DNA of 64,000 bases from an uncultured Myxococcales bacterium (GTDB taxonomy: Bacteria > Myxococcota_A > UBA9042 > DTJE01). The stretch is taken from assembly GCA_903847405.1 (NCBI GenBank), contig CAINDP010000179.1:18673-82672 (forward strand), written 5' to 3'. The notes under the pieces were generated by a model. That model saw only the letters and a list, made by a program, of their open reading frames with translations. It did not search any database and had not been told where the DNA came from. Position numbers and translations under genes: made by a program. Shown here piece by piece: positions 1 to 8,627 of this stretch. Each line of letters starts with the position of its first letter. Within the stretch, counting starts at the first letter, position 1.

Positions 1-53
1 ACGCGCTCCTCGCCGGGCGTTCCGGGGGCCGTTCCGTTTCCTTCGTGCCGCAC
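1..53 (-). CDS. possible start of a gene running off the left edge
   Basis: A GTG codon at 53-51 on the minus strand is preceded by a good GGAGG Shine-Dalgarno sequence with 7-base spacing, just past the stop of the upstream gene at 70. The frame stays open for 17 codons to the window edge. The visible residues are polar and do not look like a signal peptide. Nothing about function can be said, and the start may be fortuitous. Confidence 0.25.
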   Translation of the reverse strand, partial: MRHEGNGTAPGTPGEER

Positions 54-69
54 GACGACCTCCAGGTGT

Positions 70-906
70 TCAGAAGTGCTCGGCCAGACGGGGTCTCAAC
101 GCGCGGGCGCGGTTCACCGCGGCGCGGTACTCCAGGCCGGCGTCGGGGGCGCCGTCCAGGGGGGCGGCCAGCGCAGCGTCCACGTCCGCCGCCCAGGCCG
201 TCCGGTCCCCCGCGGGCTTCCAGACGTTTTCGGCCCGGCACAGCGGGTTTTCCGGGTAGTTCGGGTACAGCCGCATCGCGTCCTCGGCATGGCGGCGCGC
301 CTCGTCGTCGTCGCCGCCCATGATTCGCGGCGCGGCGTGCAGGTATTCTGCCAGAACGCGGTGGGGCCCCGCGAAGAAGTAGGTGTCGTCCAGCCGCAGG
401 CTGCACTCGACCAGGCGTCGGAACCGCTTCGCCGCGCCCGGTTGCCGCAGCAGCGATGCGTCGCGGATCGTCGGCCCGTAGCACAGCGCCGTCCAGTACA
501 GGATGCCCACGGCAGCCCGGGGAATGCGGTCCCGCACCTCGTCGAGATCCTCCAGGCTTTCCAGGGCCAGCGGACCGACCGGGTCGCCGAAGCGCTGGAG
601 CCCCCGAAGCCCGTCCTCGACGCAGCGATGGTACTCGCCCTTCTGCTCGGCGGAACCGGCGGACAGCCGCTGCTGGGCCCGGAAGAACCGCATCCTCAGC
701 AGGCGCTCGAAGACCGTGACGTCCGCCCCGTCCCCGCGCGCCGCCGCCTCGTGCAGGACGATTGCCCGCTCCAGCCCGCCGGCCTCGGCACGGCGCGCCC
801 ACGCCTGGTCCAGGGCGGGATCCGCGCGGCCGGTCGCGGGAACCAGGAGGGCCAGCAGAGGCCCGATCAGCAGTGCGGCTTTCGTCGTGAGGGACCGGGT
901 CTGCAT
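70..906 (-). CDS. exported TPR-like protein resembling TRAP-transporter TatT component
   Basis: The 278-residue product begins with an N-terminal signal segment (about residues 8-25, ending near a GRA-D junction), so it is probably periplasmic. The C-terminal half has the pattern I associate with the TatT/T-component family: an L-Y-W-x-A-L-C-Y-G stretch, then helical repeats with 'LDDTYFFAGPHR', 'GGDDDEARRH' and 'RLYPNYPENPL'. TatT proteins are TPR-like partners of TRAP solute-binding systems. No DctP or DctQM gene is visible here, although the next minus-strand gene is cut by the window edge. The ATG start at 906 places the signal peptide correctly; the frame is open far upstream but overlaps the neighbouring gene there. 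Another TPR-containing periplasmic protein remains possible. Confidence 0.5.
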   Translation of the reverse strand: MQTRSLTTKAALLIGPLLALLVPATGRADPALDQAWARRAEAGGLERAIVLHEAAARGDGADVTVFERLLRMRFFRAQQRLSAGSAEQKGEYHRCVEDGLRGLQRFGDPVGPLALESLEDLDEVRDRIPRAAVGILYWTALCYGPTIRDASLLRQPGAAKRFRRLVECSLRLDDTYFFAGPHRVLAEYLHAAPRIMGGDDDEARRHAEDAMRLYPNYPENPLCRAENVWKPAGDRTAWAADVDAALAAPLDGAPDAGLEYRAAVNRARALRPRLAEHF

Positions 907-1013
907 GGAGTCGGCTCCGCCTGGACCCGGAATCCTACAGAACGGCGCGGCGGGTTTCGACCGGTGTCCGGAATCCCGCGAGGGATGTGGGTGGCAAGGG
1001 GAGGACCTTTCCC

Positions 1014-2588
1014 TCAGAACCCGGTGATCAGGGGTTCCGGAGCCGGTTCGTCGATCCGTCCGACCCGGTTGCGCCCCGACTGCTTGGCACGGTAGAGCCC
1101 CCGATCGGCGGCGTCCAGCAGCGCCGCCAGTTCCGCGGGTTCCGCCGGATCCGCGGAGGCCACGCCGATGCTGACCGTGACCTGGATGACGCTGCCGTCC
1201 GACGTGGTCACCCGCTGGGCCTCGATCCGCTGGCGCAGGCGTTCCGCGGCGACCCGGGCGCCCATGGGCCCGGTTTCGGGCAGCAGGACGGCGAATTCCT
1301 CCCCTCCCAGGCGGCCCAGCGCGTCGCTGCCGCGGATCACTTCGCGGCAGGAATCCGCAACCGCCATCAGCACGCGGTCGCCGGCGTCGTGTCCGAACGT
1401 GTCGTTGACGCTCTTGAAGTGGTCCAGGTCCATCATCAGCAGGGACAGCGAGTGTCCGTGGCGACGGGACCGGCTGATCTCGATTTCCAGGACCTCCTGG
1501 AAGCGACGCCGGCTGAGCGTTCCGGTCAGCAGGTCGGTGTGGGCCTGGGTCCGCAGTTCGCCCAGCACCGAGGCCATCGCCGTCACGTCGACCAGGGTCA
1601 GGATACGGACCGCGTGGCTTCCGCCCGGGGCGTTGATGGAGGAAACGTTTCCGCGGAAGACGCGGCTTTCCTGGGGGCCCGGCAGTTCCAGGTCGACCTC
1701 CCCATCGTCGGGGCCTGTCATCCCGTCCACCACGACCCGCGGCAGACCGCTGTCGGCCAGCGGCCGTCCCAGGATCCGGGCGGATAGCACCGGGAACACG
1801 CGTCGGGCCGCGGGGTTGAAGTCCAGCACACGGCCCAGGTGGTCGACGACCAGGACCGCGTCCCGCATGCCTTCGAAGACCCGATCGCGGGCGACCGGCA
1901 CGAGGTCCAGCATCCCCAGGTGGAACATGCCCCAGGCGAAGAGGGGCGTTGCGACGGCCAGCGACAGGGCCGTGAGGTCCAGGCCCCAGGGCACCGAGCC
2001 GGACACGTACAGCAGCAGGCCGGCCCACGGCAGGACCGAGCCCGCGGCGAGGAGGGCGTACCGCGCGCGCCAGGGCGCGGGGACCCGGCGCATCGCCATG
2101 GCCAGCCGGACGTTGCCGAACAACAGGACCGCGTTGGAGTAGAGGACGGGGAACCAGTACGCGGTGCCCCGGTCGAAGTCCAGCACCGGGAAAGGAGCAT
2201 CCGGGCGCAGTCGGGGCGCGACGTGTCCCTGCCCGTGCAGCGAATCGGTCAGGACCAGGACGAGGCTGATGGTGGACATGCCCAGCAAGATGAGGACCCC
2301 CGTCCGGGGGATCCGTCCGCCGACGACCTGGACCGAGTAGATCGCCCAGAAGGCGGGCAGGAAGGCGATTCCGAAGTGCTCGACGTGGTTCCAGAAGAGG
2401 ATGCGCTCGAGGTCCATCGAACCCAGTTCCATGGCGTAGCCGGCCGAATACAGGGCCGAGGCGAGAGTCAGGGCCGCGAACGCCCGGGCCCCCGAAACGT
2501 CGCGCCGCCGCAGGGCCACGGCGGCCAGGCCCAGTTGCAGGGCGGCTGCGGCGAACATGGCCAGGCTGTAGGGCAGGGATTCGGGCAT
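1014..2588 (-). CDS. membrane diguanylate cyclase: 7TM sensor, PAS, GGDEF
   Basis: The 524-residue protein starts with about seven hydrophobic helices (residues 5-215) of the type found at the N terminus of 7TM histidine kinases. A PAS-like segment follows (about 225-345, with 'GRVLDFNPAARRVFPV'), then a GGDEF domain (about 355-515). The active-site signature is GGEEF near residue 425. An RGSD motif five residues upstream of it matches the RxxD inhibitory site, so product feedback by cyclic di-GMP is expected. The role is synthesis of c-di-GMP from two GTP in response to an unknown membrane or redox signal. It sits alone between unrelated genes on the same strand, with about 107 bp to the next gene. 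No EAL or HD-GYP partner is present in the window. Confidence 0.9.
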   Translation of the reverse strand: MPESLPYSLAMFAAAALQLGLAAVALRRRDVSGARAFAALTLASALYSAGYAMELGSMDLERILFWNHVEHFGIAFLPAFWAIYSVQVVGGRIPRTGVLILLGMSTISLVLVLTDSLHGQGHVAPRLRPDAPFPVLDFDRGTAYWFPVLYSNAVLLFGNVRLAMAMRRVPAPWRARYALLAAGSVLPWAGLLLYVSGSVPWGLDLTALSLAVATPLFAWGMFHLGMLDLVPVARDRVFEGMRDAVLVVDHLGRVLDFNPAARRVFPVLSARILGRPLADSGLPRVVVDGMTGPDDGEVDLELPGPQESRVFRGNVSSINAPGGSHAVRILTLVDVTAMASVLGELRTQAHTDLLTGTLSRRRFQEVLEIEISRSRRHGHSLSLLMMDLDHFKSVNDTFGHDAGDRVLMAVADSCREVIRGSDALGRLGGEEFAVLLPETGPMGARVAAERLRQRIEAQRVTTSDGSVIQVTVSIGVASADPAEPAELAALLDAADRGLYRAKQSGRNRVGRIDEPAPEPLITGF

Positions 2589-2671
2589 GGGAGCCTCTTC
2601 TGCTGCACGCGATTGTCAGGCAAACGTCCAGCCTTGCACAGTTTTCTGGCAGGCACGTCGGTCCGGGGAAG

Positions 2672-4594
2672 TCATCGGCCCGCCGGTTCGGGCACCACGA
2701 CCTGGCCCTGTTCGCCCGCGAGGGCCGTGCCCAGGAAGGTCGCGGCCTGGCGGCGGGCGGCGTCCGAGGCGTCCGGGTTGGAGTCGTTCTTCAGCAGGAA
2801 GCCGTGGGCGGCGTCGGCGAAGTAGTGCAGGCCGTCCACGGAGGCCGGGGCGCTGACGTGCGGAAGGCCGGGAACGTCGAGCACGCAAGGGCAGACCTGC
2901 GTCAGGTCCAGTGCGCGGGCCAGGGCATCGGTGGTGGCATTCGGCACCGTGTCGTCGCCCACAGCGGCCTGGAGCAGGACGCTGCGGTTCGCGGACGGGG
3001 CCTGCATCAGCGCGGCGAACGCCAGCGGATCCGCCGGTTCCAGGAGGGGCTGGACCAGGGCCTCCAGGGACTGGAGGATCAGCACCTGCTCCGGCGCGAT
3101 GAACTCCTTCGCGTAGGACAGCAGCACGCCCGCCAGGCCCCCGCCGGCGACGTTCAGCACCGCGCCGCGGACCGCGGGTTCGGCCGCGCACGTCACGCCG
3201 CCCAGGATCCCGCCCATGGACTCGCCGATGAACCCGATGCCCCGGGACACGTCCAGGTTCGGGGTCGTCATCTGCTGCAGGACGCGGAAGAACACCAGCA
3301 GGTCCACCTGGCTCTGGAGGTAGCTGCCCCGCAACGTCGGGACGTCGATGGTGTCGAAGTTGCCCAGTCCCGCCAGTGCCCCATGCCCGACGGCGTCGAT
3401 GGCCGCCAGCGCGATCCCTGCCTCGCCGAAGCGCTGTGCGAGGTACGCCAGGCGCTCCTTGGAGCCGTTCTTGCCGTGGGCCAGCACCACCACCGGCCAG
3501 GGGCCGGGCACCGCATCCGACGGCAGCAGCAACAGGAAGGGAATCCGCAGGGTGCCCTGGACCGCGAAGGGTTCCCCGGCGGCGCGAGGCATGTCCCCCG
3601 CCAGGTCCCGCAGGTCCGGCGCGTCGAAGGCGCCCCGGATCACGACCGAGGACGCCGGGAAGGCGGTGACCGTGTCGGGCCAGATGGCCAGGGTCGCCGG
3701 GGGGACCGGCGCGTCCACCTGGAGGTTCAGGGAGGTGGCTTCCCGGTTGCCCAGCCACTCCCGGGTTTCCGCGAGGGCTTCGGTCACGGCCGAGGTGGTG
3801 AACACCGCGGCGGTCGCGATGTCGGACGGGCACAGGGGGGAGGGCGCGACCCGCAGGCAATCCAGTTCGGCCGGCGCCGCGAATCCCGCGTCGGGGACGA
3901 CCGCCGCACCCAGCGCGTCGCGCAGCCCCCGGGTGACCACCAGGGCGTACCGGGCCCCGGGCACCAGGGGCCGCGCGGACCGCGCCACCAGGAGGGTGAT
4001 GTCCTCGCCGGGGCCCTGGCCGTCGGCGAGCGTCACGGTGAGGGGAACCCGCACGTTGCAGGAACCGTCCGGGTCCAGGCGCACCAGGAAGATCGGCGCG
4101 TCGGGCTCCAGGGACCGCGCCGAATCCCCGGTTGCCGCAAGGGGGTCCAGGGGGCCCGAAAACGGGACCAGGAGGGGCCCGATGGACGAAAAACCGTCCA
4201 GTCGCGCCAGCAGCGCGGACATGTCGGCGGCGGGCATCATGAACTCCAGCGCGCCGTCCATCAGCAGGTTGTCGCCGGCCGCCAGGCGGACCCGGAGTCC
4301 CGTCGCCGAACCCGGGGTGGCGACGGTGAAACGGTCGGAGGGGAAGGGAAACACGGGGTCCGGGACGGTGCGGTTCAGGGCGACGACACCCGACGATGAC
4401 GGCGCCGCGTCGTAGCGGCACGCGGCGACCGAATCGTCCGGGGAAACGGCGTCGGTCGGGGACTCCGTGTCGTCCGCGGCATCGACCCCGGCCGTGTCCG
4501 GCGCGGCATCGGACCCCGTGGCGCCCGCTCCGCACGCCGCCAGTGCCAGGCCCACCAGGGCCGGGAGGATCATCCGCAATCGCAGGGTCGTCAT
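2672..4594 (-). CDS. alpha/beta-hydrolase lipoprotein
   Basis: The 640-residue product has a lipoprotein signal with lipobox LALAAC (Cys about 20), followed by an acidic Thr/Asp-rich linker. The N-terminal half is a beta-rich domain. The C-terminal half is an alpha/beta-hydrolase: 'VVVLAHGKNGSKE' carries the HG oxyanion region and GESMGG near residue 455 is the nucleophile elbow. A later 'GDDTVPN' and a His in 'DAAHGF' could supply the acid and base. Similar two-part proteins are annotated as bacterial virulence-factor lipase-like or plain hydrolases in delta-proteobacteria. Substrate is unknown; an ester or lipid hydrolysed at the outer membrane is likely. It is transcribed in the same direction as its neighbours but with gaps that allow its own promoter. 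Confidence 0.75.
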   Translation of the reverse strand: MTTLRLRMILPALVGLALAACGAGATGSDAAPDTAGVDAADDTESPTDAVSPDDSVAACRYDAAPSSSGVVALNRTVPDPVFPFPSDRFTVATPGSATGLRVRLAAGDNLLMDGALEFMMPAADMSALLARLDGFSSIGPLLVPFSGPLDPLAATGDSARSLEPDAPIFLVRLDPDGSCNVRVPLTVTLADGQGPGEDITLLVARSARPLVPGARYALVVTRGLRDALGAAVVPDAGFAAPAELDCLRVAPSPLCPSDIATAAVFTTSAVTEALAETREWLGNREATSLNLQVDAPVPPATLAIWPDTVTAFPASSVVIRGAFDAPDLRDLAGDMPRAAGEPFAVQGTLRIPFLLLLPSDAVPGPWPVVVLAHGKNGSKERLAYLAQRFGEAGIALAAIDAVGHGALAGLGNFDTIDVPTLRGSYLQSQVDLLVFFRVLQQMTTPNLDVSRGIGFIGESMGGILGGVTCAAEPAVRGAVLNVAGGGLAGVLLSYAKEFIAPEQVLILQSLEALVQPLLEPADPLAFAALMQAPSANRSVLLQAAVGDDTVPNATTDALARALDLTQVCPCVLDVPGLPHVSAPASVDGLHYFADAAHGFLLKNDSNPDASDAARRQAATFLGTALAGEQGQVVVPEPAGR

Positions 4595-4699
4595 CGTCAG
4601 GCCTCGGGCGCGGGGAGTTCGGCACCGCCTTCCAGCGGCGGGCCAAGTATCGATAGGGCGAATCCGGCCGTCAAGCCGGGCCCGGGAGGCATCAAGCGA

Positions 4700-5221
4700 T
4701 CAGGTTTCGATGGACACGGTGGACACGCCCACCAGGTCGCCTTCGTCGCTGGTGCCCACGAAGAACACGTCGATGTCCGGCGACAGGCCCTGGAACGGAT
4801 CCCGGGGGCCGATGCGGAAGACCTGCGCTCCGTGGACCTCGTCGATCAGCAGGTCGCGCAGGGCCTGCAGGCGTCGCGCGGTTTCGTGTTCCTCGCCGGT
4901 CCACCACTCCCGGGGCTCGATCCGCGGCTGGAGGACGTCGTCCACCGTGGTGACCTCGACCGCGCGATCGGCCAGCGCCAGGTTGCCCGGCCGCTGCCCG
5001 TAGACGGGGGCGATCCGGTCCTGGATGGTGTCCCGCGTTGGCGGTGCGGGAGCATCGCCCGGGATCACGAACACCACGAAGGGGAAATCGCTTTCGCTGG
5101 TCCACAGGACGCCTTCGACGGCCTCGGTCAGCAGGGTACGGAGGCGTTCGCTGTCGGGCTCGGGATGGCAACCGGCCGCCAGCAGCAACGCCGTCGCGAC
5201 GGGCACCAGGGATCGGCGCAT
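4700..5221 (-). CDS. NuiA-like nuclease inhibitor carried on a lipoprotein signal
   Basis: This 173-residue protein has a short signal ending in LLLAAGC (Cys18), so it should be a lipid-anchored envelope protein. The mature part resembles the sugar-non-specific nuclease inhibitor NuiA of Anabaena (about 135 residues, cytoplasmic). Matching parts are 'GVLWTSESDFPFVVF', an E-W-W-T/E-E-x-E helix, 'GAQVFRIG', 'DVFFVGTSDEGDLVG' and a C terminus ending in E-T. From memory of the NucA-NuiA complex, the inhibitor residues that reach the nuclease metal are a Glu in the S-E-S-E/D loop and the terminal Thr; here these would be Glu43 and Thr173. It lies 78 bp downstream of a secreted NucA-family nuclease on the same strand. 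The ATG at 5221 has a GAGG ribosome site. Confidence 0.8.
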   Translation of the reverse strand: MRRSLVPVATALLLAAGCHPEPDSERLRTLLTEAVEGVLWTSESDFPFVVFVIPGDAPAPPTRDTIQDRIAPVYGQRPGNLALADRAVEVTTVDDVLQPRIEPREWWTGEEHETARRLQALRDLLIDEVHGAQVFRIGPRDPFQGLSPDIDVFFVGTSDEGDLVGVSTVSIET

Positions 5222-5299
5222 GGCATCACCTCGTCGGGGCTCGAGGGGATATCGAAGCGACGGCGGATTCGTGCCGGTGCGATGAGGAGCGGTCGGGGT

Positions 5300-6166
5300 T
5301 CAGTGCGGACCGTGCCCCGATTTTCCCAGGGTCAGCCCAACGTTCCACTCGGCGGCCGGCGGCGCCGCCTCGACGGCATTCTCGACGGCGTCCGGCAGTT
5401 CCGAAAAGAAGTCCAGCCCGGTCAGTGTTTCGATCTGGTTCGCGGTGGTGGTGAAATCCTTCAGCACCTGCTGTCCCTTCACGTCCTGGCTCATGACCAC
5501 CGCCAGCAGGTTCACCTTCCCGTCGTGATCCTCGGCGACGATCGTGTAGAAGGCGGCCGGGATCTGGGCAACGCCGTTCAGGCGCTGGGCGGCCGGGTCG
5601 TCGGCTTCACGGTCGAAAATCGGCCCCGTCACGACCCACAGGACGTCGTGCCGGCTGGACCAGGTCCCGGCGATCACCTGCTCCAGGTACTGCCAGGTCT
5701 GCTGGTTCAGGGGCGCCGCCTGCGGGCACACGTTCGACATCAGGAAGGTTTCGACCTGCGCCTCCGGACCGTACCGCGTCGCCACCGCATGGTTCGGGGC
5801 CATGTGGCCGCGGTCGTACAGGCGGGGCGCGTGCTGGACATAGTCCTCGTGGCGCACCCTGGCGGTGGTGCGATCGTCGGCCCTGAACCTGCCGGGCCGC
5901 TTCGCGCTGGTCGGGTTTTCGACCCTGTGCAGGCGGTAGGCTGCCCACAGCGGATCCTTGCGGGCCTCCGAGTACCCGACGGCGTACCCCTCGTTGCACA
6001 GCAGCGTGAACTCGCTGGAGGACCGGGTCGCCTTCGGCAGGCCCTGGAACATGTGCTGCGGGCACGCGGCGGGGGCGGAGTTCGACCCGTGGCCTTCCTG
6101 GGATGCGACGACGACGGGGAAGAGCACGAGGGTCGCGACGGCAAGGAGACGGGCGAATCTGCGCAT
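5300..6166 (-). CDS. secreted DNA/RNA non-specific endonuclease (NucA family)
   Basis: The 288-residue product has a cleavable signal peptide (residues 1-22, ending VVAS) and one DNA/RNA non-specific endonuclease domain. It shows the hallmark DRGH motif (118-121, His121 the general base) and the downstream 'MSNVCPQ' segment whose Asn145, Asn154 and Glu162 fit the metal-binding and helix residues of the family. It should cleave DNA and RNA of any sequence in the periplasm or outside the cell. The frame remains open upstream, but the ATG at 6166 gives the signal peptide and leaves 41 bp after actF. It is followed by a NuiA-like inhibitor gene. Cys35, Cys57 and Cys147 could form a disulfide. Confidence 0.9.
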   Translation of the reverse strand: MRRFARLLAVATLVLFPVVVASQEGHGSNSAPAACPQHMFQGLPKATRSSSEFTLLCNEGYAVGYSEARKDPLWAAYRLHRVENPTSAKRPGRFRADDRTTARVRHEDYVQHAPRLYDRGHMAPNHAVATRYGPEAQVETFLMSNVCPQAAPLNQQTWQYLEQVIAGTWSSRHDVLWVVTGPIFDREADDPAAQRLNGVAQIPAAFYTIVAEDHDGKVNLLAVVMSQDVKGQQVLKDFTTTANQIETLTGLDFFSELPDAVENAVEAAPPAAEWNVGLTLGKSGHGPH

Positions 6167-6207
6167 GGTCGGCCTCGCGGTTGGGGCCGATGGTACTGCA
6201 CCGCAAC

Positions 6208-7422
6208 CTAGTGGTGGAACTCCAGGCACTCCCGCAGTCCCGGGTCCTTGACGGGCACGGGCGCCCGGCGCTGCAGCGTGAACGCGAACACCAGGAAGAA
6301 CGCGCCCAGGAAGCCCAGGGTGACCAGGGCCTCGACGGTCGGGGCGTGGGCGGGGACGGCTTCCTCGCCATGGCCCAGGGCGGGGGCGACCATCACGAAC
6401 AGTTCGACGAACTGGGCCATCAGGACCCAGGCCCCGGCGGCCATCAGTTTCCAGGGGGTGCGCTTGGACATGCGGGGCACCAGGAACAGGAAGGGGACCA
6501 CGAACTTCAGGACCGGCAGGACCAGGATCCACGCCAGCCAGCCGTTGTCCATGCGGCGCAGGAAGTAGATGGTTTCCTCGGGGATGTTCGCGTACCAGAT
6601 CAGCAGGAACTGGCAGAAGTAGATGTAGGCCCAGAAGCCCGTCGTCGCGAACAGCATGGTGCCGGCCGCGTGCAGGTGGTTTTCGTTCACCAGCCCGTTG
6701 TACGCGCCGCGCGCGACCAGCCCTGCCGCCACCAGGCAGACGAAGGCCATGCCCGTCTGGACCACGTCGGTGAACGTCAGCACCGCGAACATGGTGCTGA
6801 ACCAGTGCGGCTCCAGGGACATCAGGTACAGGAAGGACACCGCGCTGAACGTCAGGGCGAACAGGACGACGAACGCCGCGGACAGCGTGACGATGGCGCG
6901 GCTGTGGGACACCTTGCCGGTCGTATCCTGGCGCAGCGAATTCCCGACGATGGCGATCGAAAACCCCGTCCACACCAGGAACGCGACGGCCGAGATGCCA
7001 TAGAAGACGCCCATGTTCAGGAACGCCTTCTTGTGCACCAGGAAGTGGTCGGCGGCGACCACGGCCTCGTCGGTCCACGAGTACAGCGAGTGCGAGCCCA
7101 GGCCCACCAGGATCGCCAGGATCGCCCCGGGGATGATCCAGGCGGCCATCGCTTCGGGAATGCGGCGCATGGACACGGCCCAGGTGCCCTTGGTCAGGGT
7201 GGTCATGGCGATCCAGAGGACCCCGAAGACGCCCAGGCCCAGGGCGTAGAACGCACCCGCAAGATACGCGGACCAGGCGAGGCCCGCGTGGCCACCCAGC
7301 AGGGTCCACAGGAAGGTCGCCGCGCCGGCCGCGACGCACAGGCCTGCGACGATCAAGGTCCACACCGGGAAGCGGATCGGCGACGGCGCCGCAGGGACAT
7401 GAGTGTCGTGTCCGTGGCTCAT
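6208..7422 (-). CDS. actF: Alternative Complex III subunit F (quinol oxidoreductase membrane subunit)
   Basis: The 404-residue polytopic protein has about ten hydrophobic helices and the arrangement of ActF. ActF resembles ActC/NrfD loosely and completes the membrane part of Alternative Complex III, which oxidises menaquinol and passes electrons to cytochrome c or directly to a terminal oxidase. Recognisable pieces are 'HKKAFLNMGVFYGISA' and the 'NIPEETIYFLRRMDNGW' loop. The start codon overlaps the actE stop by four bases (ATGA), which indicates translational coupling. It is the last act gene, and the nuclease gene follows 41 bp later on the same strand. Confidence 0.85.
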   Translation of the reverse strand: MSHGHDTHVPAAPSPIRFPVWTLIVAGLCVAAGAATFLWTLLGGHAGLAWSAYLAGAFYALGLGVFGVLWIAMTTLTKGTWAVSMRRIPEAMAAWIIPGAILAILVGLGSHSLYSWTDEAVVAADHFLVHKKAFLNMGVFYGISAVAFLVWTGFSIAIVGNSLRQDTTGKVSHSRAIVTLSAAFVVLFALTFSAVSFLYLMSLEPHWFSTMFAVLTFTDVVQTGMAFVCLVAAGLVARGAYNGLVNENHLHAAGTMLFATTGFWAYIYFCQFLLIWYANIPEETIYFLRRMDNGWLAWILVLPVLKFVVPFLFLVPRMSKRTPWKLMAAGAWVLMAQFVELFVMVAPALGHGEEAVPAHAPTVEALVTLGFLGAFFLVFAFTLQRRAPVPVKDPGLRECLEFHH

Positions 7423-8084
7423 CGCGCCCCCCCCTTCTCCATTACCGTACCCGTACCCGTACCCGTACCCGCCCCTGCTCCCGTACCTGCCCCCTCCAGA
7501 TCCCGCTTGTCCGGCGCCGCCACGGGCAGCCGCGCCTGCATGTCCCGGATGTAGTGCACCACCGACCACAGTTCCTCGGGCGCCAACTGGCTCGCATACG
7601 ACGGCATCGACCCCTGGCCGCGCATCGGCACGTGGAAGATGCGCCCGTCCGTGTACTCGCGCACCTTCGGCCGCATCAGGCTGGGCGGCTTCGGGAACAG
7701 CTTCGTCACCTTGCCGTCGCCCGCGGCCTCGGGCCCGTGGCACACGATGCACACGTTTTCGAACACCCATTTGCCCTTGGCGATCACCGCGGGGGAATGG
7801 GGCAGCGGGTTGATCATCGCGATGGCGGCCAGTTCGGCCTGGTCCGCCGTGAACCGGTAGGGATTCTCGGCGGTCGCGACGGCCCCCGTGGGTGTCGGAA
7901 GGGTGCCGGTGGGCTTCGTGCCGAACAGATCCGCCCGCTGGGGCTTGACCTTGGGCTGGTCCTCCATGTCGGTCCAGTTGAACTGGCGGTGGGGCTCCTG
8001 GCCCGCCGGCAGGCCGAATTCGCAGGCGGTCGCCAGCAGGACCGGCAGCATCAGGATCCACCGCACCTCGGGCCGCCTATACAT
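7419..8084 (-). CDS. actE: Alternative Complex III subunit E (mono-heme cytochrome c lipoprotein)
   Basis: The 221-residue product has a lipobox VLLATAC (Cys21) and one heme-c site, CIVCH at 112-116, with a Met-rich downstream segment that includes a possible axial ligand in 'RGQGSMPSY'. It is the periplasmic mono-heme cytochrome of Alternative Complex III and probably passes electrons out of the complex. I chose the ATG at 8084 rather than the one five codons earlier because it has an ideal GGAGG ribosome site six to seven bases upstream; it overlaps the actD stop by eight bases. The C-terminal tail is a low-complexity Gly-Ala/Gly-Thr run encoded by a hexanucleotide repeat. Confidence 0.88.
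   Translation of the reverse strand: MYRRPEVRWILMLPVLLATACEFGLPAGQEPHRQFNWTDMEDQPKVKPQRADLFGTKPTGTLPTPTGAVATAENPYRFTADQAELAAIAMINPLPHSPAVIAKGKWVFENVCIVCHGPEAAGDGKVTKLFPKPPSLMRPKVREYTDGRIFHVPMRGQGSMPSYASQLAPEELWSVVHYIRDMQARLPVAAPDKRDLEGAGTGAGAGTGTGTGTVMEKGGAR
7445..7468. repeat. hexanucleotide tandem repeat in actE tail
   Basis: Four perfect copies of CCGTAC lie in tandem, with degenerate units continuing to about 7500. On the coding (minus) strand they encode alternating Gly-Thr near the C terminus of ActE. Because the unit is six bases, slippage would change tail length without breaking the frame. Confidence 0.85.
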
Positions 8085-8625
8085 TTCCCGCCTCCGCATC
8101 CACGTACCGCACGCCGTCGGCGCCCAGGGACGTGACGAACCGCTGCACTTCCGTCGCGTCGAACTTCGGATCCGTGGCCGAAATCCACACCACGAACCGG
8201 TCGATGGTCGCGCCCGTCTTGATCTTCATGGGGTGCGGCTGGGGGATGGTGTCCCGCTTGCCCGCGATGATGGCGACGATGGCCGACCCGATGGCCGCGT
8301 AGAACACCATGGACTCGAAGGTCACCGGGATGAACGACGGCCAGGCGAAGTTCGGCTTGCCGCCGAAGTTCATGGGCCAGTCGCCGATCATCACGTAGTA
8401 GATGAACGTCTGGGCCAGCGTGATGCCGAAGAAGGCCAGGAAGCCCGTGACGATGGGGATCCACGACCGCTTCTGGCCCATCGCCTCCTCCATCCCGTGG
8501 ATGGGGAACGGCGTCAGGAAGTCGAAATGCGTGTACTGCGAGTCGCGGACCCTGGCGGCCGCGGCCAGGGCCTCGTCGGGCGTGTAGAAGTCGCCCAGGA
8601 CGCCTTTCGTCGAATGCCTCGGCAT
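8077..8625 (-). CDS. actD: Alternative Complex III subunit D (DUF3341)
   Basis: The 182-residue protein matches the DUF3341/ActD family. It has a soluble N-terminal domain beginning with the typical 'YTPDEALAAAARVRDS' pattern and 'FDFLTPFPIHGMEEAMG', followed by two transmembrane helices (about 60-80 and 100-120). The second region contains the 'NFGGKPNFAWPSFIPVTFE' loop. It is a membrane-anchored accessory subunit of Alternative Complex III without cofactors. The gene begins two bases after the actC stop and its end overlaps actE, so it belongs to the same transcript. The ATG at 8625 matches the usual family length. Confidence 0.88.
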   Translation of the reverse strand: MPRHSTKGVLGDFYTPDEALAAAARVRDSQYTHFDFLTPFPIHGMEEAMGQKRSWIPIVTGFLAFFGITLAQTFIYYVMIGDWPMNFGGKPNFAWPSFIPVTFESMVFYAAIGSAIVAIIAGKRDTIPQPHPMKIKTGATIDRFVVWISATDPKFDATEVQRFVTSLGADGVRYVDAEAGNV

Positions 8626-8627
8626 GG

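Noticed and set aside
5300..7363. A single 687-codon open frame covering actF and the nuclease
   Set aside because: The 5' part is only the out-of-frame shadow of actF; the nuclease signal peptide fixes its start at 6166.
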